Made by a program: the position numbers and the translations under genes. The notes under the pieces are model-generated. The model did no database searches. It was not told the DNA's origin and saw only the letters and a program-made list of their open reading frames with translations. Below, in pieces: positions 45,108 to 56,613 of a DNA stretch of 64,000 nt; position 1 is the stretch's first letter; the number at the start of each line of letters is the position of its first letter. This stretch comes from Gemmatimonadota bacterium (GTDB lineage: Bacteria > Gemmatimonadota > Gemmatimonadetes > Gemmatimonadales > GWC2-71-9): assembly GCA_003221035.1 (NCBI GenBank), contig QHUB01000026.1, positions 56,810 through 120,809 on the forward strand, in the 5' to 3' direction.

Positions 45108-46312
45108 CTAGTCCTTGTACGGATCGAATTCATCCGCCCCCGCCATCACCACAATCAGCGGGCGCAGCGTGTGCAGTACCTCGACCGTCGAGCCCTGAGC
45201 CTTCAGGACATCGGGCAGGCGACGATACACGTGTGGGCTCTCATCGGTTCCGCCGCCGCGCAGCACCACGCCCTTCCCCTTGATCCACTCGTTCATCATC
45301 TCGCGCGAGATCGCGCCCGGCTTCAGCACCTTGCCCTTGCGCGTGCGCTTTCCCGCCGCCGCGGTGCGGCTCATGACGCGACCCGCGCCGTGCACGGTCG
45401 AATACAGCGCGCGGGCCTGCAGCTGCCGGGTCTCGGCGTCCGACGCCGTCGCGCCCTGCACGATCACTGCGTTGTCGCCCATCGAGCCGCCGACGAAGCC
45501 TTTCTGGCCTGGAAACGCCGGCGTCGCGCCCTTGCGCACGACGTACAGCGTCTCGCCGCCGTGCTCCTCGATCCAGGCGAAGTTGTGATGGTTGTGCACC
45601 AGCTCCAGCTCGCGGCCGCCGAGAATCGACACGGTCTTGCGCGCGACCCACTCGCGGCCGGCGTACGCGTATCGGCCCGCGAGATTCATGAGCTGCCAGT
45701 ACGCGTCACCGACTGGCGCATGCACGTCGAGCAGCATCTCGCGCTCCGGCGCGCGCTCGCCCCACTGCTTGTTCTGCGACAGCGCGAGGAAGCCGTGCGC
45801 CACGCCGTAGCCGAAGCCGCGCGAGCCGAAGTGCACGCCGACCCAGATACCATCTTCCTCGTCGGCAAACACGTCGACGTAGTGATTGCCCGAGCCCACG
45901 GTGCCGAGCTGCTCGCGCGCCTTGCCGCGCAGGCGGTCGCGCTCCTGCTGGTCGGGCACGGCTTCCCACGCCGGATCCTCGAACAACGGATCATCGGTCG
46001 GCGCATCGTCCGCGCGGTTTGTGCGACCGATGCCGAAGGACAGCGTCGCCTGGATCTCGTCCGCCAGCTCGCGAATCCTGCCCTGGATCTGCGGCAGCTT
46101 GAGATTGGTGCGGATCGCCGCGTTGCCGCAGGCGATGTCGAAGCCCACGCCCACGACCGAGACCTTGTCGCGATACGCCGCGACGCCCCCGATCGGCATG
46201 ACGTAGCCGACGTGGCCGTCTGCCATGAGGGCGGCCCGCTCGGCGCGGCTGGCCACGTCCTCGAGTTGTGAAAGAGTGTTGGGCTCGTGCTGGCCGAAAA
46301 CGGCTGGCTTCT

Positions 46313-46322
<10 letters not shown>
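45108..46322 (-). CDS. rtcB: RNA-splicing ligase RtcB
   Basis: A 404-residue RNA ligase from GTG 46322, overlapping the asnS stop. It joins 2',3'-cyclic-phosphate or 3'-phosphate ends with 5'-OH ends using GTP and Mn. Metal and guanylation residues are visible: MADGHVGYVMPIGGVAAY, GVGFDIACGNAAIRT with Cys65, VGSGNHYVDVFA, VHFGSRGFGYG, VHNHHNFAWIEEH and VHGAGRVMSRTAAAG with the guanylated His. The usual DIGCGM is DIACGN here, as in some RtcB paralogues. The longer frame through asnS is rejected. Confidence 0.93.
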
Positions 46323-47596
<1,274 letters not shown>

Positions 47597-47611
<15 letters not shown>

Positions 47612-48745
47612 AGGCGCGGCATACTAGTGGCGGGAGTTTTCAGTGTCAACGCGATGACCGCAGCATGCGGCGGCTCGATGAAAAACGTTCCGGCGCGCCA
47701 GGAATTAGGCTGGCCCGTCTACCTGGGTGACCAGCGCCACGACGCCGCCGCACAGGAAAGCCTCAATCCCGCCCCCCGCCCCCTCTGGCACGCGACCGTG
47801 GGGCGCAGCGTGCGCGGCAGCCCAGCGCTGGGCGAAACCGTCATCGCCGTGGGGACGGGGGACCGCAACGTGGTGCTGCTCGATCGCGCGAGCGGCGCTG
47901 TGCTTTGGAAAGTCGGTGTCGACGGGTCGGTACGCACCGGCCCGCTGCTGAATCAGGACCGGCTGTTTGTCGCCACCGAGTCGCACTCCAACGGACAGGT
48001 GTACGCGATGCGCTTGCGCGACGGCCACACGCTGTGGCGCGCTCGCGTGGGAAGCGTCCTTGCCCCACTCACCTTCGACACGACAACCGGCGCGCTCTAC
48101 GTCGGCACCGACGGGGGCGCGGTGCTGCGCCTGGAGTCCGAGAAAGGCCAGGTGCAGTGGCAAACGGCCCTGAGTGGCGCGGTACGCGCCGGCCCGCTCA
48201 TCACGCCGCACGGGCTGCTCGTCGCCACGACGAGCGACACACTCTACCTGCTCGATCCCGACCACGGCGCGGTCCGTGCGCAGCTCGCGCTACCGGGCAC
48301 CGTGCTCGCCACGCCGGCGACCGACGGGCGCCGGGTGTATCTCGGCACCGTCAACGGTCGCATCGTAGCCATCGATCTCGAATCGGGGACCACGGTGTGG
48401 GATCACGCCGCCGGTGATGCGGTGTACGGCGCGCCCGCGCTGGTGCGTGACACGCTGTTTGTGATGGCCCGCAACGGCCAACTCTGGCTGATTCCTGTCA
48501 CGCAACCCGACTCGGCAACGAGTCACGCGCTCGGCATCGTTGCGACCGCGGGTCCAACTCCGCTCGCATCGGGCGGAGGCGTGCTCGTCGCCAGCGTCAG
48601 CGGTGACGTGTTGCTCGTCGAGCCGTCGAGCGGCGAGATTCGTTGGCGCACGCAAGTTCCCGGCGCCATCGATGAGCCGCCACTCGTGCGGGAGCGACAG
48701 ATGGTCGTGATCGGGGGCCGCGGCAATATTCACACGTTTCGATGA
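47597..48745 (+). CDS. PQQ-like beta-propeller lipoprotein (BamB-like)
   Basis: A 382-residue plus-strand protein with a lipobox-like VFSVNAMTAACGGSM and then PQQ-like blades: VRGSPALGETVIAVGTGDRN, VRTGPLLNQDRLFVATESHS, VLATPATDGRRVYLGTVNGR and RIVAIDLESGTTVWDHAAGD. Such propellers include BamB of the outer-membrane assembly complex and other scaffolds. The start is open: ATG 47597 overlaps asnS divergently, and GTG 47627 gives a leader nearer to normal lipoprotein length. Role inferred from fold only. Confidence 0.82.
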
Positions 48746-48759
48746 GTCCCCGGGGGGGG

Positions 48760-50826
48760 TCAGCCGACCCTGAACAGCTCGAATCCTCTCTCGTATCTCG
48801 TCACAATCCGCTCGCGATACGCCGCGTGCTCGCGCTTTTCCAGCGCGGGATCGGTGCCGATCATGGCAGCAGCCGCGGCGCGCGCGGAGTCGAGCAGCGG
48901 GAGGTCCGTCTCGAGATTCGCGTACCGCAGTGGCACGCCGCCCGACTGTCGCGCGCCGGTGAGCTCACCCATGCCGCGCTCGTGCAAGTCCAGCTCGGCG
49001 ATCTTGAAGCCGTCCGTCGTCTCGGTGAAGGCCTGCAGCCGCATCGCTGCCTCTGAGGAATCCGACAGTAGAATGCAGTGACTGGCCGCCGCTCCACGCC
49101 CCACCCTCCCCCGCAGCTGGTGCAGCTGCGCCAGCCCGAATCGCTCCGCGTGTTCGATCAGCATCACGGTGGCGTTGGCGACATCGATCCCGACCTCGAT
49201 GACGGTGGTCGCAACCAGGATGTTGACCTGATTGTCGCGGAATGCGCGCATCGTCGTGTCGCGCTCCTCGGCTTTCATCCGGCCATGCACGAGGCCCACG
49301 CGAAATTCGGCAAAGGTCTTGGCCAGCTTCTCGGCCATCGTCGTAGCCGCTTTCAGATCCGCGCGCTCTGATTCGTCGATCACGGGATAGATCACGTACG
49401 CCTGCCGCCCCGCGGCGCACTCCGTGCGAATGAATTCGTAGATCTTGGCGCGTGCCGCATCGGTGCGGAGCGCGGTCTTCACGGTGCCGCGGCCGGGCGG
49501 ACGCTCGCGGATCTGCGTGACGTCCAGGTCGCCGTAGAGCGTGAGCGCGAGCGAGCGCGGGATCGGCGTGGCAGTGAGCAAGAGGACGTCGGGCGCATCA
49601 CCTTTCTCCACGAGCGCGGCGCGCTGCTCGACCCCGAAGCGATGCTGCTCGTCGATCACCGCGAGGCCGAGGCGGCGGAACGAGACCGATTCCTGAATCA
49701 GCGCGTGCGTCCCGACGACGATTCTCGGGCTCCCGCCCGCGATGCGTTGGCGCGCCGCGGCTTTCTCCGCCGCGGTCATGCGCCCGAGCAGCATCTCCGG
49801 TCGAATCGCGAGCGGCTCCAGCAGACGCGTGAGTGTAGCGCCGTGCTGCTCGGCGAGCAGCTCGGTGGGAGCCATGATCGCGGCCTGGTAATCGTTTTCG
49901 GCCGCGAGCAGCATCGCGAAGAGCGCGACGACCGTCTTGCCGGTCCCGACGTCGCCCATCAGCAGGCGATGCATGCGCAGCGGCGCCGTCATGTCGTCCG
50001 TGATTTCGCGAATCGCCTCGCGTTGATCGTTGGTGAGCTCGAAGGGAAGATTCTCTTTGAGCTGTGTGGTGAGCTCCCGTTTCAGCTCGAAGCGAATTCC
50101 CACGCGTGAGCGCTTGGCCAAATGTCGCGCGCGCGCCTGCACGAGCTGCTGATCGAACAGCTCGTCGAACGCGAGCCGCCGGCGTCCCAGCTGCGCGTCC
50201 GCCACTTTCGGCGGCCGGTGCATCAGCTCGAGCGCGCGGTGCAGCTCGAGCAACTGGTGGCCCTCCCGGAAGCCCGCGGGATGGGGATCCACGACCAGGG
50301 GCAACAGCTCGTCCAGATGCTGCTGCACGAGCGCGCGGATCTGCCGGTGCGTCAGTCCTTCGGTGGCCGGATAGATCGGGAGCACGAGTCCGGGATCGCC
50401 GTCAGTGTCGTCGCCGGCTTCGGCGAGCACGATGAATTCGCTCGGCACGATCTGCTTGCCGTGGTAGTAGCGCACCGGCCCCGTCACGAGCAGCAGCTGT
50501 CCCTTCTTGATTTGTCGCTCGAGGAACGGCCGTCCCGGCCACGCGCACTCGAGCAACCCGCTCGCGTCCCGCAGCACCGCGCGAAACACGCGCAAGCCGC
50601 GCCGAGTCGGCAGCACGCCGGTGCTGACGACCCGGCCCACGCAGGTCACGTCCTGGTTGATCGCGACGCGCGCGAGCGGCGTGACCGTCGTGGCGTCGAG
50701 ATAGCGATGGGGCGTGTGATACAAGAGATCGCCGGCGGTACGAATGCCGAGCCTTTGGAGTGCCTCGGCGCGTTTTGGGCCGACGCCCTTGAGAAACTTG
50801 ACTGGAGAGTTGAGCTGGAGCCTCAA
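48760..50826 (-). CDS. recG: ATP-dependent DNA helicase RecG
   Basis: A 688-residue fork-reversal helicase. It has an N-terminal wedge OB fold (LNSPVKFLKGVGPKRAEALQ, FRAVLRDASGLLECAWPGRP), then helicase motifs: LMGDVGTGKTVVALFAMLLA (Walker A), MAPTELLAEQHG, VIDEQHRFGVEQR (Walker B), LLTATPIPRSLALTLYGDLD, VATTVIEVGIDVANA and QLHQLRGRVGRG. It starts at 50826 within the ftsY stop (ATGA). Confidence 0.97.
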   Translation of the reverse strand: MRLQLNSPVKFLKGVGPKRAEALQRLGIRTAGDLLYHTPHRYLDATTVTPLARVAINQDVTCVGRVVSTGVLPTRRGLRVFRAVLRDASGLLECAWPGRPFLERQIKKGQLLLVTGPVRYYHGKQIVPSEFIVLAEAGDDTDGDPGLVLPIYPATEGLTHRQIRALVQQHLDELLPLVVDPHPAGFREGHQLLELHRALELMHRPPKVADAQLGRRRLAFDELFDQQLVQARARHLAKRSRVGIRFELKRELTTQLKENLPFELTNDQREAIREITDDMTAPLRMHRLLMGDVGTGKTVVALFAMLLAAENDYQAAIMAPTELLAEQHGATLTRLLEPLAIRPEMLLGRMTAAEKAAARQRIAGGSPRIVVGTHALIQESVSFRRLGLAVIDEQHRFGVEQRAALVEKGDAPDVLLLTATPIPRSLALTLYGDLDVTQIRERPPGRGTVKTALRTDAARAKIYEFIRTECAAGRQAYVIYPVIDESERADLKAATTMAEKLAKTFAEFRVGLVHGRMKAEERDTTMRAFRDNQVNILVATTVIEVGIDVANATVMLIEHAERFGLAQLHQLRGRVGRGAAASHCILLSDSSEAAMRLQAFTETTDGFKIAELDLHERGMGELTGARQSGGVPLRYANLETDLPLLDSARAAAAAMIGTDPALEKREHAAYRERIVTRYERGFELFRVG

Positions 50827-51665
50827 TCGGAGACCAGGCGGTGCGCGAATCTCACGGGATCGAACGGCTCCAGATCCTCGAGCGTTTCTCCTGTCCCCAA
50901 GAACCGAATCGGCACCTGAACCGCGCGACGCAGCGCAACCACGCTGCCGCCTTTGGCCGTTCCGTCGAGCTTCGTGACGATGAGTCCCGTGAGCGGCACC
51001 GCGGCGGCAAAGGCTTCGGCCTGGCGCACGGCGTTCTGGCCCACGGTCGCATCGAGCACGAGCAGCGATTCGTGGGGCGCGCCGGCGAGCCGCTTGCCGA
51101 CGACGCGCACGACTTTCTTCAACTCTTCGCGCAGGCGCTCGTCGGTATGCAACCGGCCGGCGGTGTCCACGAGCACAGTATCGATGCCGCGCGTCACCGC
51201 GGCGTCAACGGCGTCGAACGCCACCGACGCGGGATCGGCGCGCGGCGACGCGCCCACAAACGCGGTCGCCAGGCGATCGGCCCAGATCTTGAGCTGCTCG
51301 GTCGCGCCCGCGCGGAACGTGTCGCCTGCCGCGAGCAAGACGCTGCGTCCCTCGCGTTTGAGATGCTGCGCGAGCTTCGCGACCGACGTCGTCTTGCCCG
51401 TGCCGTTGACGCCGAAGATCAGCATGACCGTGGGTGGCTGCGCCGCGCGCGCGAGCGGCGTGCCCGGCGGGCCGAGCTGTTCGACGACGATGCGCTCGAG
51501 CGTCGCCTGATCGACTTTATCGGCGCGGCTCAGGCGCTCGACTGTCTCGTTCGTCGCGGCGACGCCGAAATCCGCCTCGACCAGCTGTCGTTGCACGTTT
51601 TCCAGCCAGGCGCGGTCTCCGCCCGGACCCGTGAAGAATCGGCCGACCTTTGTCCAGAGTCCCAC
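50823..51665 (-). CDS. ftsY: Signal recognition particle receptor FtsY
   Basis: A 280-residue SRP GTPase from GTG 51665, which shares one base with the preceding stop. N-terminal helices (LENVQRQLVEADFGVAATNE) precede the G domain: VMLIFGVNGTGKTTSVAKLA (P-loop), LLAAGDTFRAGATEQLKIWA, VLVDTAGRLHTDERLREELK, LIVTKLDGTAKGGSVVALRR and IRFLGTGETLEDLEPFDPVR. The acidic A domain of E. coli FtsY is absent, as in many bacteria. Confidence 0.96.
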   Translation of the reverse strand: MGLWTKVGRFFTGPGGDRAWLENVQRQLVEADFGVAATNETVERLSRADKVDQATLERIVVEQLGPPGTPLARAAQPPTVMLIFGVNGTGKTTSVAKLAQHLKREGRSVLLAAGDTFRAGATEQLKIWADRLATAFVGASPRADPASVAFDAVDAAVTRGIDTVLVDTAGRLHTDERLREELKKVVRVVGKRLAGAPHESLLVLDATVGQNAVRQAEAFAAAVPLTGLIVTKLDGTAKGGSVVALRRAVQVPIRFLGTGETLEDLEPFDPVRFAHRLVSD

Positions 51666-53428
51666 TACGGCAGTCCCTGGCGGCGCCGCAACGTCCACTC
51701 GGTGGCGAGCGCCGCGATCGCGAGGATGAACAGCCACCAGCGGTCGCGCAGGCCCACCGATGCAAGGCGCGTTGTCGCTTCGCCGGGCTGCGCGGTCAGT
51801 GCCGGCGTGCGCGGCAGCCATTCATCGGAATACGTCTCGACGACGACGATTCCCTGCTCCGATCCGCCGCCCCCCCCGAGCGCGTAGCGATAGACGCCGG
51901 GAGGCAGCAATAGCTCCGCGCGCCCCGCGGGGTCAAACCGCAGGGAGTCAGTGCGCGTCGTGTCGTTGGTGCGAAGCGTCACGCCAAGCGTGCGGGACGT
52001 GTCGGGCGACGTCCAGCGCCACACGAGAGGCATTCCGTTCGGTACTTCCAGCGCGACCGGAACCGCCCGCTCCCTGCTCGCCGCTCCCTGCTGTCCCAGC
52101 AGCCAGTCCACCAATGCGGCGACCACCGTGCGATACGCCTCCTCGGCAGCGCCGCCCCGAAATGCCCAGCGCCACAGACCGGCCGCCGAGACGGTAGCGA
52201 CCCGTTGTCCTTCGCGCTGTTCGAGCGTGAGCACGGGTCGCGGGGAACCCCGGCGCGCGAGTCGCGCCGTCAACGCGACCACCGGCGTGTGGCTCGAATC
52301 GCGGGTGATCGTCACCGCGGTCGCCGGCGGCAGCGAGTCCCACTGCACGCCGGCAAGCGCGGACGTGAAGGGAGAAGATAGCGGCCGCTCGACGTACCAG
52401 TCCCCCGTCTGTCCGTTGGTGGACCACAGCAGCAGCGCGCCACGGCTGCTCGCGGCGGTGAACGCGCGCGCGCGTTCGGGATCGCCCAGGGCGATCGTCA
52501 GCCGCGCGTTCCTGGCGCCGCGCGTGAGATCACCGGCCGGTACGGGAGCGAGCGTGGCCGCGTCGCGCCAGCGCCCCGGCTCCGTCTCGACGAACATCTT
52601 GACCGGCACGCGCGCCACATCGGTCAGGGTGCGGGCGAGAAACCGCGCTTCCCAGTCCGGCGGCGATGCGAAGAGGACGGCGGCGGGCTCGAGACTGACG
52701 TCGACGACGAACTCCCGCTTGTCGTCGCGCGGCTCGGCGTCCTTCACGCCGTCGAGGCCGACCTCGAGAACCGACCAACCGGGATGCGGGATGCGAGATG
52801 CGGGCAGCGTGAGCTCTTGTGACAGTACTCCGCCGTCAGGCAGCGCAACGCGTTGTGCCAACAGCTCGCGGCCATCCGAGCGGACGACCAGTGTGACGTT
52901 CCGCCTCCCGCTTCTCGCATCAGGTATCCCGCCCGCTCCATAACTCACCCTGAGCCGGACCGTATCGGCCCGTGTCACATGCCTCGGCCCCGCGACGCCC
53001 GCGACATATGCATCGAAGAACGGCGGCCTGGGCTCTACAATGACGCGCGGTCGCCGGAGCAGGTCGGACGGAATAGCGCCGCCCGTGACGTCGTCCAGAT
53101 CGCCATCGGTCAGTACGATGACTTCGCCCGCGCGACCCGCGGCCGCCTCGAGCGCCGGGCCGAGCTGGCTGGCGCCGTCGGCGGGCGGCGTGGTATCGAA
53201 GGCGGTGACGCGCGAGCCGAAGCGCCACACCACGGCGCCCCGCCGCGCCAGCCGGCGCGCGCTGTCGAGCGCGGCGCTCCACGATCCGTTCGCACCGCGC
53301 ATGCTGAGCGACGCATCGAGCAGCACGATCGGCTGATCGCCCGCGGGCAGCCGCCGCGAGCTCGCGGGATTGATGAGCACGAGAATCAGTGCGAGCACCG
53401 CCACAACGCGCAGGATCACGAGAGACAC
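51665..53428 (-). CDS. VWA-domain membrane protein (BatA-like)
   Basis: About 587 residues from GTG 53428. An N-terminal membrane helix (VSLVILRVVAVLALILVLIN) leads into a VWA domain with MIDAS elements DASLSM and VLTDGDLDD. Beta-rich and poly-Gly segments follow, with a C-terminal membrane helix (DRWWLFILAIAALATEWTLR). Such proteins pair with MoxR ATPases or BatB in stress or envelope pathways, but no moxR is near. The gene holds three heptamer repeat arrays and a run of eight C at 51870-51877. It overlaps the hisA end by 13 bases. Confidence 0.82.
   Translation of the reverse strand: MSLVILRVVAVLALILVLINPASSRRLPAGDQPIVLLDASLSMRGANGSWSAALDSARRLARRGAVVWRFGSRVTAFDTTPPADGASQLGPALEAAAGRAGEVIVLTDGDLDDVTGGAIPSDLLRRPRVIVEPRPPFFDAYVAGVAGPRHVTRADTVRLRVSYGAGGIPDARSGRRNVTLVVRSDGRELLAQRVALPDGGVLSQELTLPASRIPHPGWSVLEVGLDGVKDAEPRDDKREFVVDVSLEPAAVLFASPPDWEARFLARTLTDVARVPVKMFVETEPGRWRDAATLAPVPAGDLTRGARNARLTIALGDPERARAFTAASSRGALLLWSTNGQTGDWYVERPLSSPFTSALAGVQWDSLPPATAVTITRDSSHTPVVALTARLARRGSPRPVLTLEQREGQRVATVSAAGLWRWAFRGGAAEEAYRTVVAALVDWLLGQQGAASRERAVPVALEVPNGMPLVWRWTSPDTSRTLGVTLRTNDTTRTDSLRFDPAGRAELLLPPGVYRYALGGGGGSEQGIVVVETYSDEWLPRTPALTAQPGEATTRLASVGLRDRWWLFILAIAALATEWTLRRRQGLP
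52067..52094. repeat. Four-unit heptamer array (GGAGCNG family) in VWA gene
   Basis: On plus the units are CCGCTCC, CTGCTCG, CCGCTCC, CTGCTGT, 28 bp in phase. It is translated as part of the stretch QQGAASRERA of the VWA protein, again in the GGAGC sense orientation. Confidence 0.78.
52781..52808. repeat. Four-unit heptamer array (GATGCGG family), plus orientation
   Basis: Units GGGATGC, GGGATGC, GAGATGC, GGGCAGC, 28 bp. It is translated as ASRIPHPG in the VWA protein. An oppositely oriented related array lies 92 bp away at 52901-52928. Confidence 0.8.
52901..52928. repeat. Heptamer array (GATGCGG family), minus orientation
   Basis: On plus the units are CCGCCTC, CCGCTTC, TCGCATC, AGGTATC; the reverse complement gives GATACCT, GATGCGA, GAAGCGG, GAGGCGG. 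It is degenerate but in phase. It codes for GIPDARSGRR of the VWA protein. Confidence 0.6.
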
Positions 53429-54102
53429 GCGAGCGCCTCCGCGATCGTGAACTTCCCGTCGTACAACGCTCGGCCCACGCATGCGCCCGCGAGCCGCGCG
53501 GCGCGCGCCGCGCGCAGGTCATCGAGCGAGCCGACGCCGCCCGAGACGATGACGTCCAGGCCCAGCGCGGCCAGCTGACGCGCGCCATCCAAGTCCGGAC
53601 CGGTCAGCTTCCCGTCGCGCGTTACCTCGTTATAGATGATCGTGCGAATGCCGAGTTGCGAGACCTGGAGCGCGAGGTCGCGCGCCGTGAGATCGAGAAT
53701 GTCCTGGGTCCCGCGCGGCGCCACGCGGCCGTCCTTGGCATCGATGCCGGCGGCGAGTTTGCCGGCGCCGTGGCGGGCGATCATGCGTGCGACAAGTCCC
53801 GAGTCGACGGCACCGCGCGGCCCGATCACAACGCGGGTGGCGCCGAGCGTGAACATCTGATCGATGTCGATCTCGCGAAACAGCCCACCGCCGACCTGCA
53901 CGTTGACCGTGGCGGCGTTCAGAACGGCGCCGATCAGCCCGTGATTGTCCTGGCGGCCGTACGCGCGATCCATGTCCACGAGATGAATCCAGCGCGCGCC
54001 CGCGCGCGTGAACGCCTGGAGCGCCGCGATCGGCTCGGCCATCGCTCCGTGGGCGCGTGCGACGCGCCCGCCTTCGATGTCTACGGCGGGATAGAGCTCC
54101 AC
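53416..54102 (-). CDS. hisA: HisA-type phosphoribosyl isomerase
   Basis: A 228-residue TIM barrel for the fourth step of histidine synthesis. Catalytic aspartates are visible: ELYPAVDIEGGRVARA (first Asp) and KLAAGIDAKDGRVAPRG (second). VNVQVGGGLFREIDIDQMFT and LDVIVSGGVGSLDDLRAARA are the phosphate-binding parts. It is a little short for HisA (usually about 240) and stands apart from other his genes. A dual TrpF activity (PriA-like) is possible but not indicated by sequence alone. Confidence 0.87.
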   Translation of the reverse strand: MELYPAVDIEGGRVARAHGAMAEPIAALQAFTRAGARWIHLVDMDRAYGRQDNHGLIGAVLNAATVNVQVGGGLFREIDIDQMFTLGATRVVIGPRGAVDSGLVARMIARHGAGKLAAGIDAKDGRVAPRGTQDILDLTARDLALQVSQLGIRTIIYNEVTRDGKLTGPDLDGARQLAALGLDVIVSGGVGSLDDLRAARAARLAGACVGRALYDGKFTIAEALACLS

Positions 54103-54126
54103 GCAGCGAAATCTGTGGTGAGGTGT

Positions 54127-55413
54127 CTAGTCGTCGCGAGCGGGCCCGGCGACAGAGCCGAGCGCCGGCGCCGCGGCGGGCAGACCGCTGGGCTCGAGCT
54201 CCGCGAGGAGCTGCGCCCGGACATCATCGAACCGCGACTTCAGCTCCGGGGGCACCGGCACCCCGGCGCCCGCATCCTTGCGCTGCGGGTTCGTCGGCCG
54301 GCCATTGACCAGGAATTCATAGTGCAGGTGCGGGCCCGTCGACAGGCCGGTCGATCCCACATACCCGATCGTCTGTTCCTGGCCGACACGCTGGCCCACG
54401 TGCAGGCCCGCCGCGAACCGCGACAGATGTCCGTAGCGCGTCCGGATGCCGTTGGCATGGCGGATCTCGATGAGATTCCCGTAGCCGCCGCTGGGGCCCG
54501 CTTCGGTGACGATGCCGTCGGCGGTCGCGCGCACCGGCGTCCCGTACGCGGCCGCGTAATCCGTGCCCTCATGGTTGCGCCACCGCTTGAGAATCGGATG
54601 AAAGCGGCCGCCAAAGCGACTCGAGATGTGGCTGAACCGCAGCGGCGCCCGCAGGAAGGCGCGGCGTAATGACCGGCCGCGATCGTCATAAAAGCCGGTC
54701 GCGCCGTTCGAGCCCTCGAAGGCAAACGCGAAGCTGGGCGCACCGGCCACATCCACGCGCGCGGCGAGAATGCGGCCAAGCCGTTTCTCGCCTGTGGGCG
54801 ATTGCAGCCGATCGATCAGGACCTCGACGCGGTCACCGGGCCGCAGGTCGCGCGTGAAATCCACTTCCCAGTCGTATACGTCGGCGATGGCCCATGCGAG
54901 CGCGACGCGCTGGCGCGACGGCAAAAATGAATCCGGGATCGCCGCATCGAGCGCGTCGTACAGATTCGACTGAATGACGGCCGTCGTGCGCAAGCGCTCC
55001 GTGGTCCAGGGAATCGTCTCGACCGTTTCGCTCCAGCCGGAGTCCGGGGCGAGCCGCGACATCACGAGATGACGCTGGGGATCGAGCCGCACGGACAGCC
55101 GATTTGCGACCGGCTCGCCCTTCACGCGGCGCAGTGCGAAGACCATCCCCGGCTGCATGCGCCGGGGATTGAGCGTATGCGTGGCTTTCATGAAGGAGAC
55201 ATACTCGTGACCGGTGATGCCCGCGCGCGCGAGCACGTCGGAGAGCATTTCGTTTCGGCCGAGCGTGTCGGCCCATTCATCATACGCCTTGGTGACGACG
55301 AGCGGGAGCGCGACCGGAATCTGCCGCGACGGCCACGCCTGATGTGCAGCCCAACCCAGCAGTCCCGCGGCGAGCGCGCCCGCGGCAACGTATTGACTCG
55401 CCCGCCACGTCAT
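54127..55413 (-). CDS. M23 family metallopeptidase (LytM/peptidoglycan endopeptidase)
   Basis: A 428-residue exported protein. One N-terminal hydrophobic helix (AAGALAAGLLGWAAHQAW), a middle OapA/LysM-like region (DVLARAGITGHEYVSFMKAT) and a C-terminal M23 domain. Zinc ligands are visible: RFHPILKRWRNHEGTDYAAA gives His and Asp, and STGPHLHYEFLVNG gives the HxH. Such enzymes cut peptide crosslinks of cell wall or activate amidases. It follows ftsZ with a one-base overlap (TGATG), fitting septal wall remodelling. Confidence 0.92.
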   Translation of the reverse strand: MTWRASQYVAAGALAAGLLGWAAHQAWPSRQIPVALPLVVTKAYDEWADTLGRNEMLSDVLARAGITGHEYVSFMKATHTLNPRRMQPGMVFALRRVKGEPVANRLSVRLDPQRHLVMSRLAPDSGWSETVETIPWTTERLRTTAVIQSNLYDALDAAIPDSFLPSRQRVALAWAIADVYDWEVDFTRDLRPGDRVEVLIDRLQSPTGEKRLGRILAARVDVAGAPSFAFAFEGSNGATGFYDDRGRSLRRAFLRAPLRFSHISSRFGGRFHPILKRWRNHEGTDYAAAYGTPVRATADGIVTEAGPSGGYGNLIEIRHANGIRTRYGHLSRFAAGLHVGQRVGQEQTIGYVGSTGLSTGPHLHYEFLVNGRPTNPQRKDAGAGVPVPPELKSRFDDVRAQLLAELEPSGLPAAAPALGSVAGPARDD

Positions 55414-56597
55414 CAGTCCATCTGTCTCCGGATGAAGGTCGGAATTTCCATTTCGTTCAACTCTGGATTCAGCGGCATCTGTGCAGGCCCCTTCTTCGGC
55501 ACGATCTCGGACGGCTTCGCAAATCCGGGCGGCGGCACGGGGGTCGGCCGCGCCCCGCTTGCAGCCTGGCGATCGCGGAACGGCAGCACGCCCGCCGTCG
55601 GCCGCTGCACGCCGGCCAGCGCGTCGGCCATCGCGCCGGTCTTGTCGAACCCGGTCGCAATCACCGTGATTCGCACTTCGCCGTGCATCGCGGGATCGTT
55701 GACGGCGCCGAAGATGATTTCGGCCTCGTCGCCCGCCGCGTCGTGGATGGCTTCGCTGATCTGGGTCACTTCGCCCAGCGTGAGGTCTTCGCCACCCGTG
55801 ATGTTGATCAGCACGCCCGTCGCGCCGGCGATCGAGATGTTGTCGAGCAGCGGACTCGAAATCGCCTGCTGCGCCGCTTCCATCGCACGGTTTTCGCCGC
55901 GTCCCTGGCCCGTCCCCATCAACGCCGCGCCGCCGTTCTGCATCACGGTGCGCACGTCCGCGAAATCTACATTGACGAGCCCCGTGACACAGATGAGGGC
56001 CGAGATACCCTGAGTCGCATGCAGCAGCACTTCGTCGGCTTTTTTGAGCGCATCCTGGAACGGAATGCCTTTGCCGACGACCGCGAGGAGCCGCTCGTTC
56101 GGGACCACGATCATCGTATCCACGTGCTTGCGCATCTCGGCGATGCCCATTTCCGCCTGCCGCATGCGCTTGCGCCCTTCGAACAGGAACGGCTTGGTGC
56201 AGATGCCGATCGTGAGGGCGCCGAGATCGCGGGCGACCTGGGCGATGATCGGCGCCGCGCCGGTGCCGGTGCCGCCGCCCATGCCGCAGGTGACAAACAC
56301 GAGATCCGCGCCCTGCAGGGTATGCAGCACCTCGTCGCGATTTTCCTCGATCGCCTGGCGGCCGATCTCGGGCCGCGCGCCGGCGCCGAGTCCGCGCGTG
56401 AGCTTCTTGCCGATCTGCACCTTCACATCGGCCTTGTTGTTGAGGAGCGCCTGGGCATCGGTGTTGACCGAGATGAACTCGACGCCGCTCACGTGCTCGT
56501 CGATCATCCGGTTCAGGGCGTTGCCACCGCCCCCGCCGACGCCGACGACTTTCATCCGCGCGTTCTGTGTAACGGTTTCTTCGAGTTCGAAGATCAT
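55413..56597 (-). CDS. ftsZ: Cell division protein FtsZ
   Basis: A 394-residue tubulin-like GTPase that forms the division ring. It starts [20 protein letters not shown] with [11 protein letters not shown], has the tubulin signature GGGTGTG at 107-113, and [20 protein letters not shown]. The C-terminal conserved peptide [11 protein letters not shown], which docks FtsA and ZipA-type partners, is present after a Pro-rich linker. No doubt on identity. Confidence 0.99.
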   Translation of the reverse strand: MIFELEETVTQNARMKVVGVGGGGGNALNRMIDEHVSGVEFISVNTDAQALLNNKADVKVQIGKKLTRGLGAGARPEIGRQAIEENRDEVLHTLQGADLVFVTCGMGGGTGTGAAPIIAQVARDLGALTIGICTKPFLFEGRKRMRQAEMGIAEMRKHVDTMIVVPNERLLAVVGKGIPFQDALKKADEVLLHATQGISALICVTGLVNVDFADVRTVMQNGGAALMGTGQGRGENRAMEAAQQAISSPLLDNISIAGATGVLINITGGEDLTLGEVTQISEAIHDAAGDEAEIIFGAVNDPAMHGEVRITVIATGFDKTGAMADALAGVQRPTAGVLPFRDRQAASGARPTPVPPPGFAKPSEIVPKKGPAQMPLNPELNEMEIPTFIRRQMD

Positions 56598-56613
56598 GGT
56601 TGTCCCCTAGGGC

